Assembly (NCBI GenBank): GCA_006503535.1
Contig: QYRS01000002.1
Coordinates: forward strand, 2,108,001 to 2,172,000
Length of the DNA stretch: 64,000 bases
Source of the DNA: Arthrinium phaeospermum
Taxonomy: Eukaryota > Ascomycota > Sordariomycetes > Amphisphaeriales > Apiosporaceae
Reading direction: 5' to 3'
This document shows, piece by piece, positions 11,929 to 22,847 of this stretch (position 1 is the stretch's first letter; each line of letters begins with the position of its first letter). A program made the position numbers and the translations under genes. The notes below the pieces were generated by a model. The model did no database searches. It worked only from the letters and a program-made list of their open reading frames with translations, and was not told the DNA's origin.

Positions 11929-13590
11929 ATGGGTGGGTGCCGGTTATTAACCCAGCTACCGCCCGCATATACGCCCTTGGACGTACAACAGGAGCAGATA
12001 CGTCTTCTCCACCTCTTACCGGGCTCATGGGAAGACCCCGTCTCTTGCACGACGTCGACTGTCTGCATCAGTGACGGTCCGGTTTTCGAATCGCTGTCTT
12101 ACTCATGGGGAGACCCCTCCGTGACCAGGATCGTCTTGCTCAACGGGCATGCGATCGCCGTGACAGTCAACCTCTACGCCGCCTTGCGGCGCTTGCGGTA
12201 CTGCCAATCCATCCGCTGCCTCTGGGCGGATGCTCTATGTATCAATCAGGCCGATCTGGAGGAGAAATCGCGTCAGGTCTCGCTGATGGGCAAGGTCTAC
12301 TCTGCTGCATCGAAGGGGCTCTTGTGGCTCGGCGAACACTCTGAGCTATTCTCCGACATGGAAGTAGCAGATCGGGGCTTGTTGGAGAATACAATCCCTG
12401 AAAAGAACACCGTAGAAGCCTTCGACTGGCTGCATCGGTTGGCAGGCGATGCGGATTCACAGAGTATCAGCCATGTTGGTGACGAGCTAACGAGGAGGCC
12501 TGCGACACCCAGTTGTGTAAGCTCCCTGAAGATGCTTTTGTCACTTTCATGGTGGAACCGAATGTGGACGTTGCAGGAAGCGGTTTTGCCACGCGATGTG
12601 AGCTTCGTATGTGGCTCATCGGAGATCACGTTGGCAGCCATGGACAGAGCGCAGGAACACTACTACGAATATCGAGCCACGATACCTCAACAGGAGCCAA
12701 GGTACGGTCCTGTCAACGCTGTCATGGACTGCCTGAGCTTATGGGTTATCGCAATCGCGCAGCTCCGAGAGGTCGGAGATGATCGTGACATCGTCCATGC
12801 CCTGTTTTTGTGCAAAGCTCGCCAGGCCACCGATCCACGAGACAAGATTTATGCGGTGCTTGGGCTGTTCCCGTCGGTTGCTCGATACATGGATATTGAC
12901 TACAGCAAAGGTAGCGCCGAAGTGTCAACCGAGCTGCTGCTGTGTCTGATCACGCTGCATGGCGACCTCAAGGCGTTGGCATGTGCGGCCGACACTCCAG
13001 AGGATCTGTCGCTGCCGTCATGGGTTCCCAACTGGTGCTACATGCTGGAGTCTAACATGCCTGGTGGAGAGGTAGGCCTTATCGACCAGTACGATGAGAG
13101 CTTCGCGGCCAGAAACACGCCAGCCCAAGTCCGCACGCCCTGTCGTGGGGTACTTGCTATCCTCGGCTTACAAATCGACAGGGTCGTAGCTTTGCGACCC
13201 ATACACGCAACATCGTCACACACGCTTTCTAAAGTTCTTGCAGAATCCTTCCGGGGCTGGATTGACAGCTTGCCTATCAGCTCCTCACAAGATACAAACA
13301 CATACCTTGGTATAATTGAGCATATGATTGACAGGATGCGCAGTTTGGACAATCGGGATGCCTCGCTTATCATCACGAGTCGGGGACTCATTGGCTATGC
13401 CTGCCACAATGTACAGGTCAATGATACTGTTCACGTCCTTTTCGGGGGGAATCTCCCCTTTATCTTACGCGCATCCCACTGCCCTGGCGGTCAGTATAAC
13501 ACGCTTGTATGTCACTGCTATATGTACGGCATCATGAATGGAGAGGCTTTGGATTGGGACCTCAAACCGCAATGGACCTTTTTGGTTTAG
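11929..13590 (+). CDS. HET-domain protein (heterokaryon incompatibility type)
   Basis: Single exon, 553 aa, from the ATG at 11929. The N-terminal third has the HET (PF06985) hallmarks in order: IRLLHLLPG, FESLSYSWGD, a middle block around RCLWADALCINQADLEEKSRQVSLMGKVYS, and TLQEAVLPRDVSFVCG. The C-terminus has no recognised domain, though ATDPRDKIYAVLGLF matches the conserved linker region of this family. HET domains mediate allorecognition and programmed cell death in filamentous ascomycetes. Most genomic copies have no assigned partner. The gene stands alone, next to the gene-poor interval and before a long T tract, which fits the variable neighbourhoods HET genes tend to occupy. No NACHT or repeat domain is fused to it. 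Confidence 0.9.
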   Translation: MGGCRLLTQLPPAYTPLDVQQEQIRLLHLLPGSWEDPVSCTTSTVCISDGPVFESLSYSWGDPSVTRIVLLNGHAIAVTVNLYAALRRLRYCQSIRCLWADALCINQADLEEKSRQVSLMGKVYSAASKGLLWLGEHSELFSDMEVADRGLLENTIPEKNTVEAFDWLHRLAGDADSQSISHVGDELTRRPATPSCVSSLKMLLSLSWWNRMWTLQEAVLPRDVSFVCGSSEITLAAMDRAQEHYYEYRATIPQQEPRYGPVNAVMDCLSLWVIAIAQLREVGDDRDIVHALFLCKARQATDPRDKIYAVLGLFPSVARYMDIDYSKGSAEVSTELLLCLITLHGDLKALACAADTPEDLSLPSWVPNWCYMLESNMPGGEVGLIDQYDESFAARNTPAQVRTPCRGVLAILGLQIDRVVALRPIHATSSHTLSKVLAESFRGWIDSLPISSSQDTNTYLGIIEHMIDRMRSLDNRDASLIITSRGLIGYACHNVQVNDTVHVLFGGNLPFILRASHCPGGQYNTLVCHCYMYGIMNGEALDWDLKPQWTFLV

Positions 13591-14040
13591 CGTATATATT
13601 GGCGAACACTGGGAACGCGATAGAGAGCCACGGGTGGGAGAAGTAGTAAAGCCACAAGACATTTCTCATAGGAAGTGGTTTTTTTTTTTTTTTTTTCTTT
13701 TTTTTTTTTTTTTTGGCTATTTCTCTCCTGACAATAACACAACAAATGACAGAAGTGAGAATCATATTCTCTGTAAGACATATTGCTTAAGTTCATTCAT
13801 CATTACCACGGGTATGAAAGCAGCCGCGCATCCAATATTATGGTGACTGTCTATATATTTGTAATGTTAATCCGCCCGGTTTCCTCGGTGTTGCTCAACC
13901 GTGCTCCCTTGAACTCCTGGCCAGATCTTGAAATAACACGAAACGCTCACTTCTGAAAGAAAACAAATAGCAAACATGATATATACAACAAGATTAAACA
14001 TTCGCTAGCAATCATACGCTCTTTTCGTGTGTCATAACCA
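13591..14040. other. Intergenic, 450 bp, convergent 3' region
   Basis: Lies between the 3' ends of the HET and Bcs1-like genes. Apart from the T tract nothing is seen. Confidence 0.6.
13679..13714 (+). repeat. Homopolymer T tract (18 T, one C, 17 T)
   Basis: An almost pure run of 36 pyrimidines, 88 bp after the HET stop codon. Read on the minus strand it is a poly(A) stretch, but no retroelement sequence is recognisable upstream of it. It may be plain slippage-prone simple sequence. Confidence 0.85.
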
Positions 14041-16102
14041 TCATGATGCAGCTTGCTCTTCCTTCTCTCCTTCATCTGTCGTCTCCGGCGTGGGGTTTGA
14101 TGCGTCTTTCTCTTCTTCCTCTTCTTGCTCTCCGTCTTCCGTCGTTTCTGGCGTAGGGCTGTTGGATGAGCTGATGTCGTCCTCCTGGTCCCTCCGCTTC
14201 GGCCACTTCTCCTCGCGCATCTGCCACATCCAGCTACTGAACCTCTCCACGGCCTCGACGGGGCAGTCGAGGTGCACCTGGAAAAAGCCCTGCAGCTCCG
14301 AGCCCGTGATACTGTTCTCGGGCACCATCTCCGCGAACTCGGCCGCCAGCGCGGTGATGGTGGTGGCCTTGCACCTCTCGCACCGGCAGACCTCGCCCTG
14401 GTCCTCCTCTTCATCGGAGCTCGATTCTGTCTTCTCGGATAACCGCTTGTATCCGTCTTTCACGGCCTGGCTGGAAGATATGATGGATGTAGATCTGCTG
14501 GCCTGGCTCTTCTTGTGGCTCTTGATCGGCCGGAACATGCGCACGAACATCTCCTCGGAGCTCTTGCGCGAAATGTAGCCGATGTAAATCTTCTTGTCGA
14601 TGCGTCCCGGGCGGACCAGCGCCTCGTCCAGCTCATCGGGGAAGTTGGTCGTCATGAGGACGATGCGGCCCTCCTGCGACCCGACGCCGTCGAGGACGTT
14701 GAGCAGCCCCGAGAGCGTGCACTCGGACTCCTTGCGCTTGATTTTGATCTCCTTTTTGCCGTCGACCTTCTTGGCCTTCTTCTTCTTTTCCTTTTCGTTC
14801 TCGTCTCCCGAATCGTTCTCGCGGTCAATGCCCGCGGCGTCAATGTCCTCCATGAGCACGATGCACCGCGACGGCAGATCCTGAAACAGCTGCTCCAAGT
14901 CGTCATCGTTGATGTGCGCCAGCTGTAGCACGTACAGGGTGAGGCCGTAACGCCCCGCCAACACTGATGCCAGTGTCGACTTACCCGTGCCGGGAGGGCC
15001 GTGCAGGAGATATCCACGCTGGTAGGGAATGTTGCGTTGGTGATACCGCCGCCGTGTAGCGGGGCTCAGATACTTCTCAATGTCGGCCACTGTTGGTTCG
15101 TGTTAACGGAGAGTTTATTCCATACAAGTCTGTTCTCAGAGGCGGTCGGTGGCTCTGGCGTCTATTGGACGGACGGGTTTGAGAAGAAATGGCATAACAC
15201 TTACAAAGATCCTTCTTGATGGCGCTGTCAAGGTGGATGGTAGAAAGCGGGCGCGCAGGAGACTTTGACTTGAAACGCCAATACCGGTAACCATCATGAC
15301 CATGAATGCGCATCTGAGGCTTCTTCTTGAGGCCGGCCTTGGCCTGCTCGCGGCACATCTCGAGAAAATCAACGACGGGCTGGCTGGACTGGCTGACGCA
15401 GGTGATGGTCAGATTGGTCGGCCTGCTGTACAGGCTGGATCCGTCAATGTCGTCATCGTCGTCATCGCTGTCGTCGTCGTTGCTGCCCTTCTTGCCCCGC
15501 GTGATGGTGAAGAAGCGGCCTTTGTGGAAGAACCAGGTCCGGTGGAACTGCGGCACGCACTCGATAGGCCGGTCGGCCTGCTGGTGGTTCTTTTTCGCTA
15601 CTACGCCACCGGCCGCTGACGAGCCTGAATCCGAAGAACCCTCCCCAAACTCCTCATCCTCCTCGTCCTCTTCCGCGACAATGGGAACGATGGGACCCAT
15701 GCCAGTGTCGTCTTCGTCCTCGTCCTTGTCCACGACCTCACGGAAGAGGTACGACTGGTTATACCTCCGCGGCAGGACAACCCGATCCACCCACTCGGAC
15801 ACGAACGTGCTCATCTCGTTACTGCTAGGAATGACGACGCGTATGGTGGCGTAGTCTCGCAAAGAGTCTACGACGGTGCCGGTGGACCCCCGCAGCCACT
15901 GCAGGGCCCCGATGGCAAAGGCCGTTAATGTGAAGATGGCGCTTGTTTGTGTGACGTCCAGTTTCCCCGCCCACTGGCCGAGGAGGGCCTGTAAGATGCC
16001 CATGGGAGTGGCCTCCTCCAGAGGAGGCAGGCTGGATGTGATGTTCTCCATGACGGAGGTGATGTGTGGTGTGATGCTCCCCTGGTGTCGTAGATAATCC
16101 AC
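14041..16102 (-). CDS. Bcs1-like AAA ATPase
   Basis: Exons 15205-16102 and 14041-15089, intron of 115 bp (GTAAGT...CAACAG), give 648 aa. The N-terminus has one hydrophobic segment (AIFTLTAFAIGALQWL, about residues 53-70) and a BCS1_N-type region. The AAA module follows: Walker A GPPGTGKST at 330-338, Walker B CIVLMEDIDAAG, sensor region IVLMTTNFPDELDEALVRPGRID. The junction rebuilds KKDLLADIEKYLSPATRRR, the canonical Bcs1 lead-in. Acidic Asp/Glu runs and a Lys-rich insert between Walker B and the sensor are low-complexity additions. Classical Bcs1 is a mitochondrial inner-membrane ATPase that inserts the Rieske protein. This longer, acidic paralogue belongs to the expanded fungal Bcs1-like set and its own substrate is unknown. 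Confidence 0.9.
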
Positions 16103-17369
16103 GGTGGAGGGTTCGTCTTGTCTTGTCTTCTCTGTTGTTGTTGCGTAGGATCTTGCGAAGAAGGTCGATCGCGTGTTAAGATGAGACGAAGCGAGCTGAG
16201 ATGAGAGTGAAATCTCTGGATCTGTTTGTCTTTTTGTTTCTGGGTTGAGGCAAGCATAGTGAGGGGAAGGCCGTATATCTTATAGCAATGCCTGACAATC
16301 CGGGGAGGTTTGCTACAGGGCAATCTGATTGGCTTCCAACCAAGCCACGGCCCTAAAGCCGGGAGTGACGCATCGGAGCAGATCAACTGGGATTTTAGTT
16401 TGACGCTGGTTCGGCCTACTGTCCCATTAGGAGGCTTGGAATCCATCCTGGGCTAGCACCAACTCCCAAACACACCAGAATCAATTCCTCAGCTACTACT
16501 ATTCCTGCGCTAATCGTGTATGCCTGGAATGAGGGTTCAATACCATGGGCTGTGGGTTCTCGGGTTCCAGGCAGACTCATACGGTCGGAGTTGGCGAACG
16601 TGCTTGGTGCAGTAACGATCCGGGAATGAGGCAACCTGGAGCCTGTTGCCTGCAGCTTTTGCGGGGCAGCGCGGGAACCAGGGCCCAGCCAGCACCTGCT
16701 AAGGCCTATCATTGGCCTAAATCCGTACTTTTCAGCGTTCTACCACAGGCCCCGTCAAAATTGGGCTGCACTGCCAACTTAAAACGATGAACAACTATGA
16801 GTCAGGCCTCTCAGGCCAATTCTGAGCCAGGCTATGCATGTGTGTGTCGTGTACGGCACAGGGGAACTCAGCTCTCTTCTACCAAAGGTCCCTCTGGACT
16901 GGGAGACTGGATGCAATTGCTGCAAGCCCCTGGTATGTAGTTGCGTTGTCCATGCAGAACAACTCGTCATACCGCACGCATCCTTGGCTCAGCTGCTCAG
17001 GCCCAATTGTCCATACAGAGCCCTGTGCAACCCCGGAGGTGCATTTGAGGCTCACCTTCCCAGGGCTCTCACATAAGCATGCACTGCATGCATGCAGTTG
17101 CAGCAGTGAGGCGACAGGCGAGGTCTTCTTTCCTTCTTCTCCTTCTTCTCTTTTCCCACCCACGTAATGCTTTTTGCGTGTGTTGACTTATGGGTATCGT
17201 ATTGTGACTATTGCGAGCCCCGACTTGTCAGCAATAATCCTGACTTGACCCCTACACGCTGTCTTATTTTCAGGTAGCGATCGTGCATTTCAACCTTGGG
17301 TGGCGGCACACTTAGCTTCACGGAACAGTGACTCAACGCCGGCGAACCAGCAAAACCAACATTCTCATC
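16103..17369. other. Intergenic, 1.27 kb, divergent promoters
   Basis: Lies between the Bcs1-like and CorA-like start codons. A pyrimidine-only stretch at 17124-17157 lies 210 bp before the CorA-like ATG and looks like the CT-rich tract common in fungal core promoters. No coding exon seen. Confidence 0.55.
17124..17157 (+). promoter_or_regulatory. CT-rich promoter tract
   Basis: Thirty-four consecutive pyrimidines upstream of the CorA-like gene. CT-rich stretches often precede transcription start sites in filamentous fungi. Assignment is by position and composition only. Confidence 0.35.
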
Positions 17370-19186
17370 ATGCTTTCGGCAGCTGCACCATTGCCCAATC
17401 CCCTGAAAACAGTCAGATCATGGGAGCTGGGAAACCAGGAACCCCAGGTGGACCAGCTTCATCCTAATGATGGCCGCAAGAACGTGTCTCACAACGTCAC
17501 TGTTTTCGATGTTATTTATTCAATGGATGGCAAGGATGGCGAATCTCGACAAGAAGCTCATGTATTCTCCCATGCCGCAGATTTTACACGTTTCCTAAAG
17601 AGCAATCAAGTTAGTAGTACACTCAATCAACAATACCGAAGCAAGACTAAGTATCTATCGTAGTACGATCATGCCGAATACATTTCAAGTCGCCTCATGT
17701 ATGTCTAAATGAACGCACCAATTGACCTGCAGCAACACGGTCGTTAGCTCACCAAATATGCGAAACCTAAGACATGCGCGAAATGCACCTTGGGCTTTGT
17801 CATGCATTCAGGGACACAGCGGCCGCAATTACAGTAATATAGAGTCGTGGATGAACCAGTCCCGCGTCTCTCAACCCACCATGCCCGGCGAAAGGGTTTG
17901 GGAAGTCTCAAGATACGACAATGGATTAGACCTTAGGTACGGGTTTGATTATTTCACCTCACACACATCCCAGGGGGGAACAACATGTCCCCAGTCTCGC
18001 GCCGAACTGCACAGCAGCCAGTTCAGTGAAGACAAGCAGGATAAATCCTCTACGGTATGTCTATGCCGAATCGGCGTCATATGCGTGGCAAGACGGCCGT
18101 CGGGGTATACTATGGGCCGAGAAGAAGATCCAATAGTTACTGCGATGCTGTTCCAAGATACAGGGAATGGACATTGCGACGATCACTGGAACCTCCCTAC
18201 GACGGTGGACTGGCGACAAGAAGGGCCTCTAGACCCTTTCAAATGGGGTGTCAGGTTCCTGGAACATGTCATATACTGTACACTGAGACACGTGGCATTG
18301 GAATGGGTTAAGCTCATTCAGAACTCGGAGATGCACGTAGCTTGTCTGGTAAGCCGCAATGTACCCGTCCGGACCTCTTTACCTCACTATGGACCTTGCC
18401 TGACGTCTTAATGACTGCCCCGATAGGAAGAGAATATATACCAAAACCCGGAGGATGAAACTTGGGGAGATCAACTTTGGCGTTGCTCCAGAGGCTGGAA
18501 CGCGTTCACGCGGCTGATGTCCCTACATGTCCGGATGGTCTCATACCTAGAAGGCCGCGCCGCGGAGTTCTTGGAGGAACTCTGGGAGGATGCCGCTAAG
18601 CGCCAGATGGGTACATCAACACCCGACGGGAACGCTGTACACGTCGTGCCACTTCTGGACAATGGACGCGTGCTCTTTAGTCTGCCGAAGAGCCTCGCAG
18701 CGTCGCAGACCGAGTTGAAGACTGCGTTGATACAGCCGACGGCTAACATGCTCGACATGGTAGGCTTAGTCATTCAGTCAATATGGCCTACTCTTCACTG
18801 GGGACGAGAAGTGCTGACCTGACTTTCCTTTTCTCATGATTAGGTGTACAAGCGCGTTGCCATTCGGGACGCCCGAAACTCACTGGCGTTGAACCAGAGT
18901 CTATGGCGTCTGAGCTGGATTACTTTCCTCTTCTTGCCTCTGACGTTCATCACGGGCGTCTTTGGGATGAATGTGGATATCTTCGCGGACAACCCGTCTA
19001 TCAAATGGTGGTTCGCAGCCGCTATTCCGTTGGTAAGTCGCCCATCTAGATGGTACCCTCCTGTCCACTAGATAACGTATGCTTATGATTCAACGACAGA
19101 TGGTCCTTGTTCTTCTAGGGTGGTACTTGTCCCGGCGCTACGTTTCCGATGGTCACCAACGGAAGAAGATGGAGTACATGGTATGA
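17370..19186 (+). CDS. CorA-like divalent cation transporter
   Basis: Five exons (17370-17650, 17733-18348, 18427-18759, 18844-19032, 19100-19186) give 501 aa. The last exons are secure. MLDM joins VYKRVAIRDARNSLALNQ, followed by the first membrane helix and the GMN signature (TGVFGMNVD, GMN at 451-453). The junction after AAAIPL opens the second helix MVLVLLGWYL and a basic tail ending KKMEYMV. The two C-terminal helices with GMN between them define the CorA/ZntB superfamily of Mg2+/Zn2+ channels. The N-terminal 300 residues are the less conserved cytosolic domain. The first intron (GTATCT donor at 17651) is the weakest choice. Exon 2 could also contain a further intron starting at the GTATGT near 18055. 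Confidence 0.82.
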
Positions 19187-19594
19187 GACGATGACTTTGA
19201 GAGAGGAGGATTGTAACCTGACGCGACCCTTGCTGCCAACCTCAAGTTTTCGAAAAACCCCCAAGATATACAAGAAGGATTGTACTATGTATCCGGAACG
19301 AGCCAGTATAGCGTTGGAATACCTAGTATATTTATAATAGATGCAATGCTGACATCTTGTAAGGAAATAGGGATAGGGTAGAAGTGAGGCAATGGATGTT
19401 GTGGGCCCTGATATGACGGCAGTATAACCATAGTCTTGAGTTAGAGTTCATGTATGAGAGATGGTGCATATGAAAGACATTATTTGTGCAGTCTATGCAT
19501 CCATGGTCCTGAGCAATGGTATGATTTGGACACCTCCGCAATCAACTAAATGAGTGATAGGATAGAGTCGGGCAATCACATAGCGGATGTTCAA
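19187..19594. other. Intergenic, 408 bp, convergent 3' region
   Basis: Lies between the 3' ends of the CorA-like and chitin-binding genes. AT-rich, and nothing coding seen. Confidence 0.6.
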
Positions 19595-20209
19595 TCAGCA
19601 TTTACCCCATCCAGGTTGACAGCCCCTACAATGCTCCTCGGTAGAGCCACTGGTGTAATAAGATCAGTTCAGGTGTATTATCTTCGCATGAGGAGGCAAG
19701 CAAAACTCACCACCATCCATACGACGAGCAGCAGTTTCCCTCGAGGCAGTGATATGGACCGGCACTGCCAGGTCCGCAGCTCCCATCGGGACTCAGAAGG
19801 CCACAAGTCCCATATTCAGGGATGCACCCAGCTCCGCAATACTCGGCCGTGACGCCACTGTATGATATGTAAGCTTACCCATCGATTTGCAAAAGAAAGC
19901 CCCACTGTCCCAGGTGGTAAGTGGAGGGAGGTTGGAGTCAACGTACCACCAGCCCCATTTCGAGCAGCAATAGCCATCCAGACAGGCGTAGCCTCCAGTA
20001 CTGTTGGAGCCACAGGTGCCGTCCGGCGTGGCCGGGTAGCGTGGGACAAGGTTGCGGAAAGTGAGGCTCTGGTCTACTAACGTGCCGTTGCTGACGTTGT
20101 AGACTCCCTTGGCCAGGAGATCATGGGTGGGCAGCGCGTATGTAGGACTTGCCGTTAGCAACAGGGTAGATAGGGGCAGGACGAAGCCAGCGGGGCTGAA
20201 CAGCTGCAT
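19595..20209 (-). CDS. Secreted protein with two hevein-type chitin-binding domains
   Basis: Exons 19947-20209, 19711-19857 and 19595-19649 give 154 aa. The N-terminus is a signal peptide (MQLFSPAGFVLPLSTLLLT, likely cleaved after TYA). Two cysteine-rich hevein (ChtBD1, PF00187) modules follow. The first runs from DGTCGSNSTGG through YCCSKWGWCGVTAEYCGAGC. The second runs from DGSCGPGSAGP through NCCSSYGWCGSTEEHCRGC. Each intron falls at the same place, splitting the TGT codon of the GWC motif, so the domains arose by exon-containing duplication. There is no catalytic domain. Small secreted double-hevein proteins bind chitin and can shield fungal walls from host or competitor chitinases. That role is inferred from the architecture only. 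Confidence 0.85.
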
Positions 20210-21520
20210 TGTTGGAATTGTTGGCAATGTTCCAAGAAATCTTGGGTGTTAATATTATGTATTCAAATTTGTATATCCCGACGATAATGATATCAGACGA
20301 AGAATCCAAACTAGACACATACCACAGCATACATACTGCTTTTATCACAAGGCCTTGAGACCAGAGGCAGACTGGAACAGATCCAAGAGACTCCCGCCGT
20401 ACGAGTATTGTGGTGTGCTGAAAGATGCTCACGAGACATCTGAATATTTCCCTTTGGTGTGTACAGAACAGGTGACAATAGCTATAATGAGCATAGTATC
20501 TTGAGCCAACCCAATCAGCGAGTCGCGGGGAGTGAATAAGCACTTGACAGTAGCGACTTGAACTTGTGACTTCGCGCCAATAAGAGGTTTGATTGCAACG
20601 TTACACCACATATTCTACTACCTACCTGCATCAAGGTTCAGTTGCTTCGAATGGCAGGTTCAGGCAGGTGACAGGATACCTCGGGGATTCCCGCACTGCT
20701 ATTAGTGGACGCGGAGCCACCTATGACATCTCTTTAATAGCCACTTAAGGGGTTTTTCCAAGACCCCAAACTGTCATTGGACTTTTTATAGGATGTCAAG
20801 TCAGCGGTATCATGCTGCGAGTCGCCCAAGCCAAGGAAACTGGGGATATAGTCAAGAGCGGGGGAGATATGGCATCTTTAGACTGGTTGGTGCAAGAGTC
20901 TTGGATCACTAGCTACAATCGCTCTGGTGTGTTTGACCTGTAATCATTGATTTTATAGCCAATTCACAGTTTGCTTCGGTACCCCTTTTTTGACCCCTTT
21001 TCTATGAGTCGAGAACAATAGCACCGCCCTATACGGCGTACACATGGTATGAAACTCTAAATACTAAAACACTGCAGTAACAAGATGATAGTAGATTTCT
21101 CAAGGACGTCTCGCTTTTATAGTCACTGATTGCTAGGTGTCTTGTTTGGTCTTAATGTCCCTCCCAATTGCTGGCTGTCACTGAAGGGCTCGACTTCCTT
21201 GCCGAAATGGATCCGATAGGGGCGTCCCGACTTTGGCGTGAGTCATCATGGGTTATGCAGTGGTGCAACCTCATTTACTTGCGGGCGTAAGTATATGTAA
21301 TTATATAAGACGATTTTGATAGTATCTTTGTATTCCACCTCGCCACGAAGCTCTTGAGCACATATTAGTACAGCGGTAGTATTCTGGGCTTCAGACCTGG
21401 AGACCGGGGTTTGAGTCCTCGAAGTGTCACCATTGGCGTCTTTTTCTTTTGCCCTTCGATCCTCTTTTGTTGCATCTGACTCGTGATGCAATATCACTCA
21501 AGTACACACAAGAAATGGAC
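20210..21520. other. Intergenic, 1.3 kb
   Basis: AT-rich stretch upstream of the hevein-protein gene and downstream of the lactonase-like gene. Apart from the tRNA-like sequence listed separately, no gene is recognised. Confidence 0.5.
21359..21432 (+). pseudogene. tRNA-like sequence, anticodon TCA, degenerate acceptor stem
   Basis: The sequence folds as a cloverleaf: D stem GTAC/GTAT, anticodon stem CTGGG/CCTGG with seven-base loop CTTCAGA (anticodon TCA at 21391-21393), four-base variable region, T stem CGGGG/CCTCG with loop TTTGAGT. An A-box match (TAGTACAGCGG) and a near B-box (GGTTTGAGTCC) are present. The acceptor stem pairs at only five of seven positions, and CCA is encoded at 21430-21432. 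TCA would read UGA. Most likely this is a decayed tRNA or tRNA-derived fragment, possibly changed by C-to-T mutation, rather than a working suppressor. Confidence 0.4.
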
Positions 21521-22847
21521 CTACCAGTCCCGAGCCAGTTTCTCGCGAACATTCTTCACATGCCAAACACCCCCCTTCCCCACAATCCACAGCTCATGTT
21601 CCCCAAACACCAGATTCACCGGATCCTTGCCCCCGCCCCCGACCCGGATCGAGCCCAAAATCCACCCAGACTCCGGGTCCACGACGTCGACGACCTCGCC
21701 GCCGGCGCCGAAGATCCAGCCGCCGCGGCTGGCGCGGACGCCGTCGTAGAAGTAGTGCATCGCCCGGGTGAGCAGCCGGCGGTTCGTGAGCAGCGGCAGC
21801 CTGTTCCCCGTCGCCTTCGAGGTGGCAAAGTCGAACGCCCAAAGGTCGCGGGGGCCCTGCTCCCACCGCCGCGAGGGCCGCACCTGGGACGCGCCCGTGT
21901 CGGCCACGTAGAGCGAGCTGCCGTCCGGCGACACGGCGATGCCGTTCGTGTTGCCGTTGGGCAGCATCATTAGGGCCTTGGTGCGGAGGGTGGTGCCGTT
22001 GACGAAGTAGACGGTGGGGGGAGTAGGCTGACCGTACGGATGCAGCTCTCGGCCCTGTTGAGATTTGAAACGCGGTTAGCAACCACAGTCACGCTGGATG
22101 AGGGACCGGCACTTACCCAGCCTGAAAGAGAGTCCGTCAAGTAATAGTTTCCTTCGCGGTCCAGATCAAGGTCGTTAAAACTGATAAACGGCTGCTCGTC
22201 GTGGTTGTTCAGAATCGTTGTCCGCTCCCACGTCGAAGGGTCGATGGTGGCCAAGTAGCCGGTCTCGTGAGGGCCTCCGTCCGTCACGACGTGGAGCTTG
22301 CCCTTGCTGTATACGCAACCGTGCACATTCCAAGTGGGCGGGTTGGTCCTCACGGTGGTCAGATTGTTGGTTTTGAGATCCAGCAAGTACTGGTGGTCGT
22401 AGCCCGGGCTGCCCCACGCTACAAAGAACAGCTGGGACGTTTCCGGGATGTAGCAAGGGGCTTCGTGAATCTGGAAGGGCAGGATTTGAAGCTGCTCTAC
22501 CGTCGCGTCGGGCCCTATTATGTCAAAGAAACGAGGATCGTAAGCCACGAAGCTCGTCTGGTTGATGTGCTCGTTGCTGCAGCGAGCCGTGTTAGTAAAT
22601 CCGCTGTTTTCAGTGGGTTCTATGAGCGAACTCACATGGCGGCGACGCGGCTGTCGGAGACCTCTGCTGCGGATGGTGCATCAAAGCCGGAGCGATTGAA
22701 CTCCCCGGGTATTACTGCGAGGAGGGGGTTCTCATTGGAGACCCACGCCCATCGGCTGGCGTTGAAGCCCGTGGGGATCGCATCGAGTTGGCTTTGGGCG
22801 ACAGCCAGCCCGACCAGACCGAGCTGCGCGACCTTGCTGGCGATCAT
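21521..22847 (-). CDS. Secreted SMP-30/gluconolactonase-like beta-propeller protein
   Basis: Exons 22636-22847, 22117-22576 and 21521-22054 give 401 aa. An N-terminal signal peptide (MIASKVAQLGLVGLAVAQSQ) is followed by a propeller of the SMP-30/lactonase family (PF08450). Recognisable strings are NDLDLDREGNYYLTDSLSGW, LPNGNTNGIAVSPDGSSLYV, ADTGA and GGWIFGAGGEVVDVVDPES. The Asn and Asp of the NGIAxSPDG and YVADTG motifs are the usual divalent-metal ligands. All three junctions are in phase, and the middle one restores GW-GRELHPYG. Family members hydrolyse sugar lactones or other esters. The natural substrate of these secreted fungal forms is generally unknown. It is transcribed divergently from the CVNH gene. 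Confidence 0.87.

Noticed and set aside
18055..18130. Possible extra intron in exon 2 of the CorA-like gene starting at GTATGT
   Set aside because: The reading frame is open through it and no acceptor clearly improves the protein; noted as an alternative only.
21359..21432. Functional selenocysteine tRNA
   Set aside because: Length, short variable arm and mismatched acceptor stem do not fit tRNA-Sec, and this group of fungi is not known to use selenocysteine.
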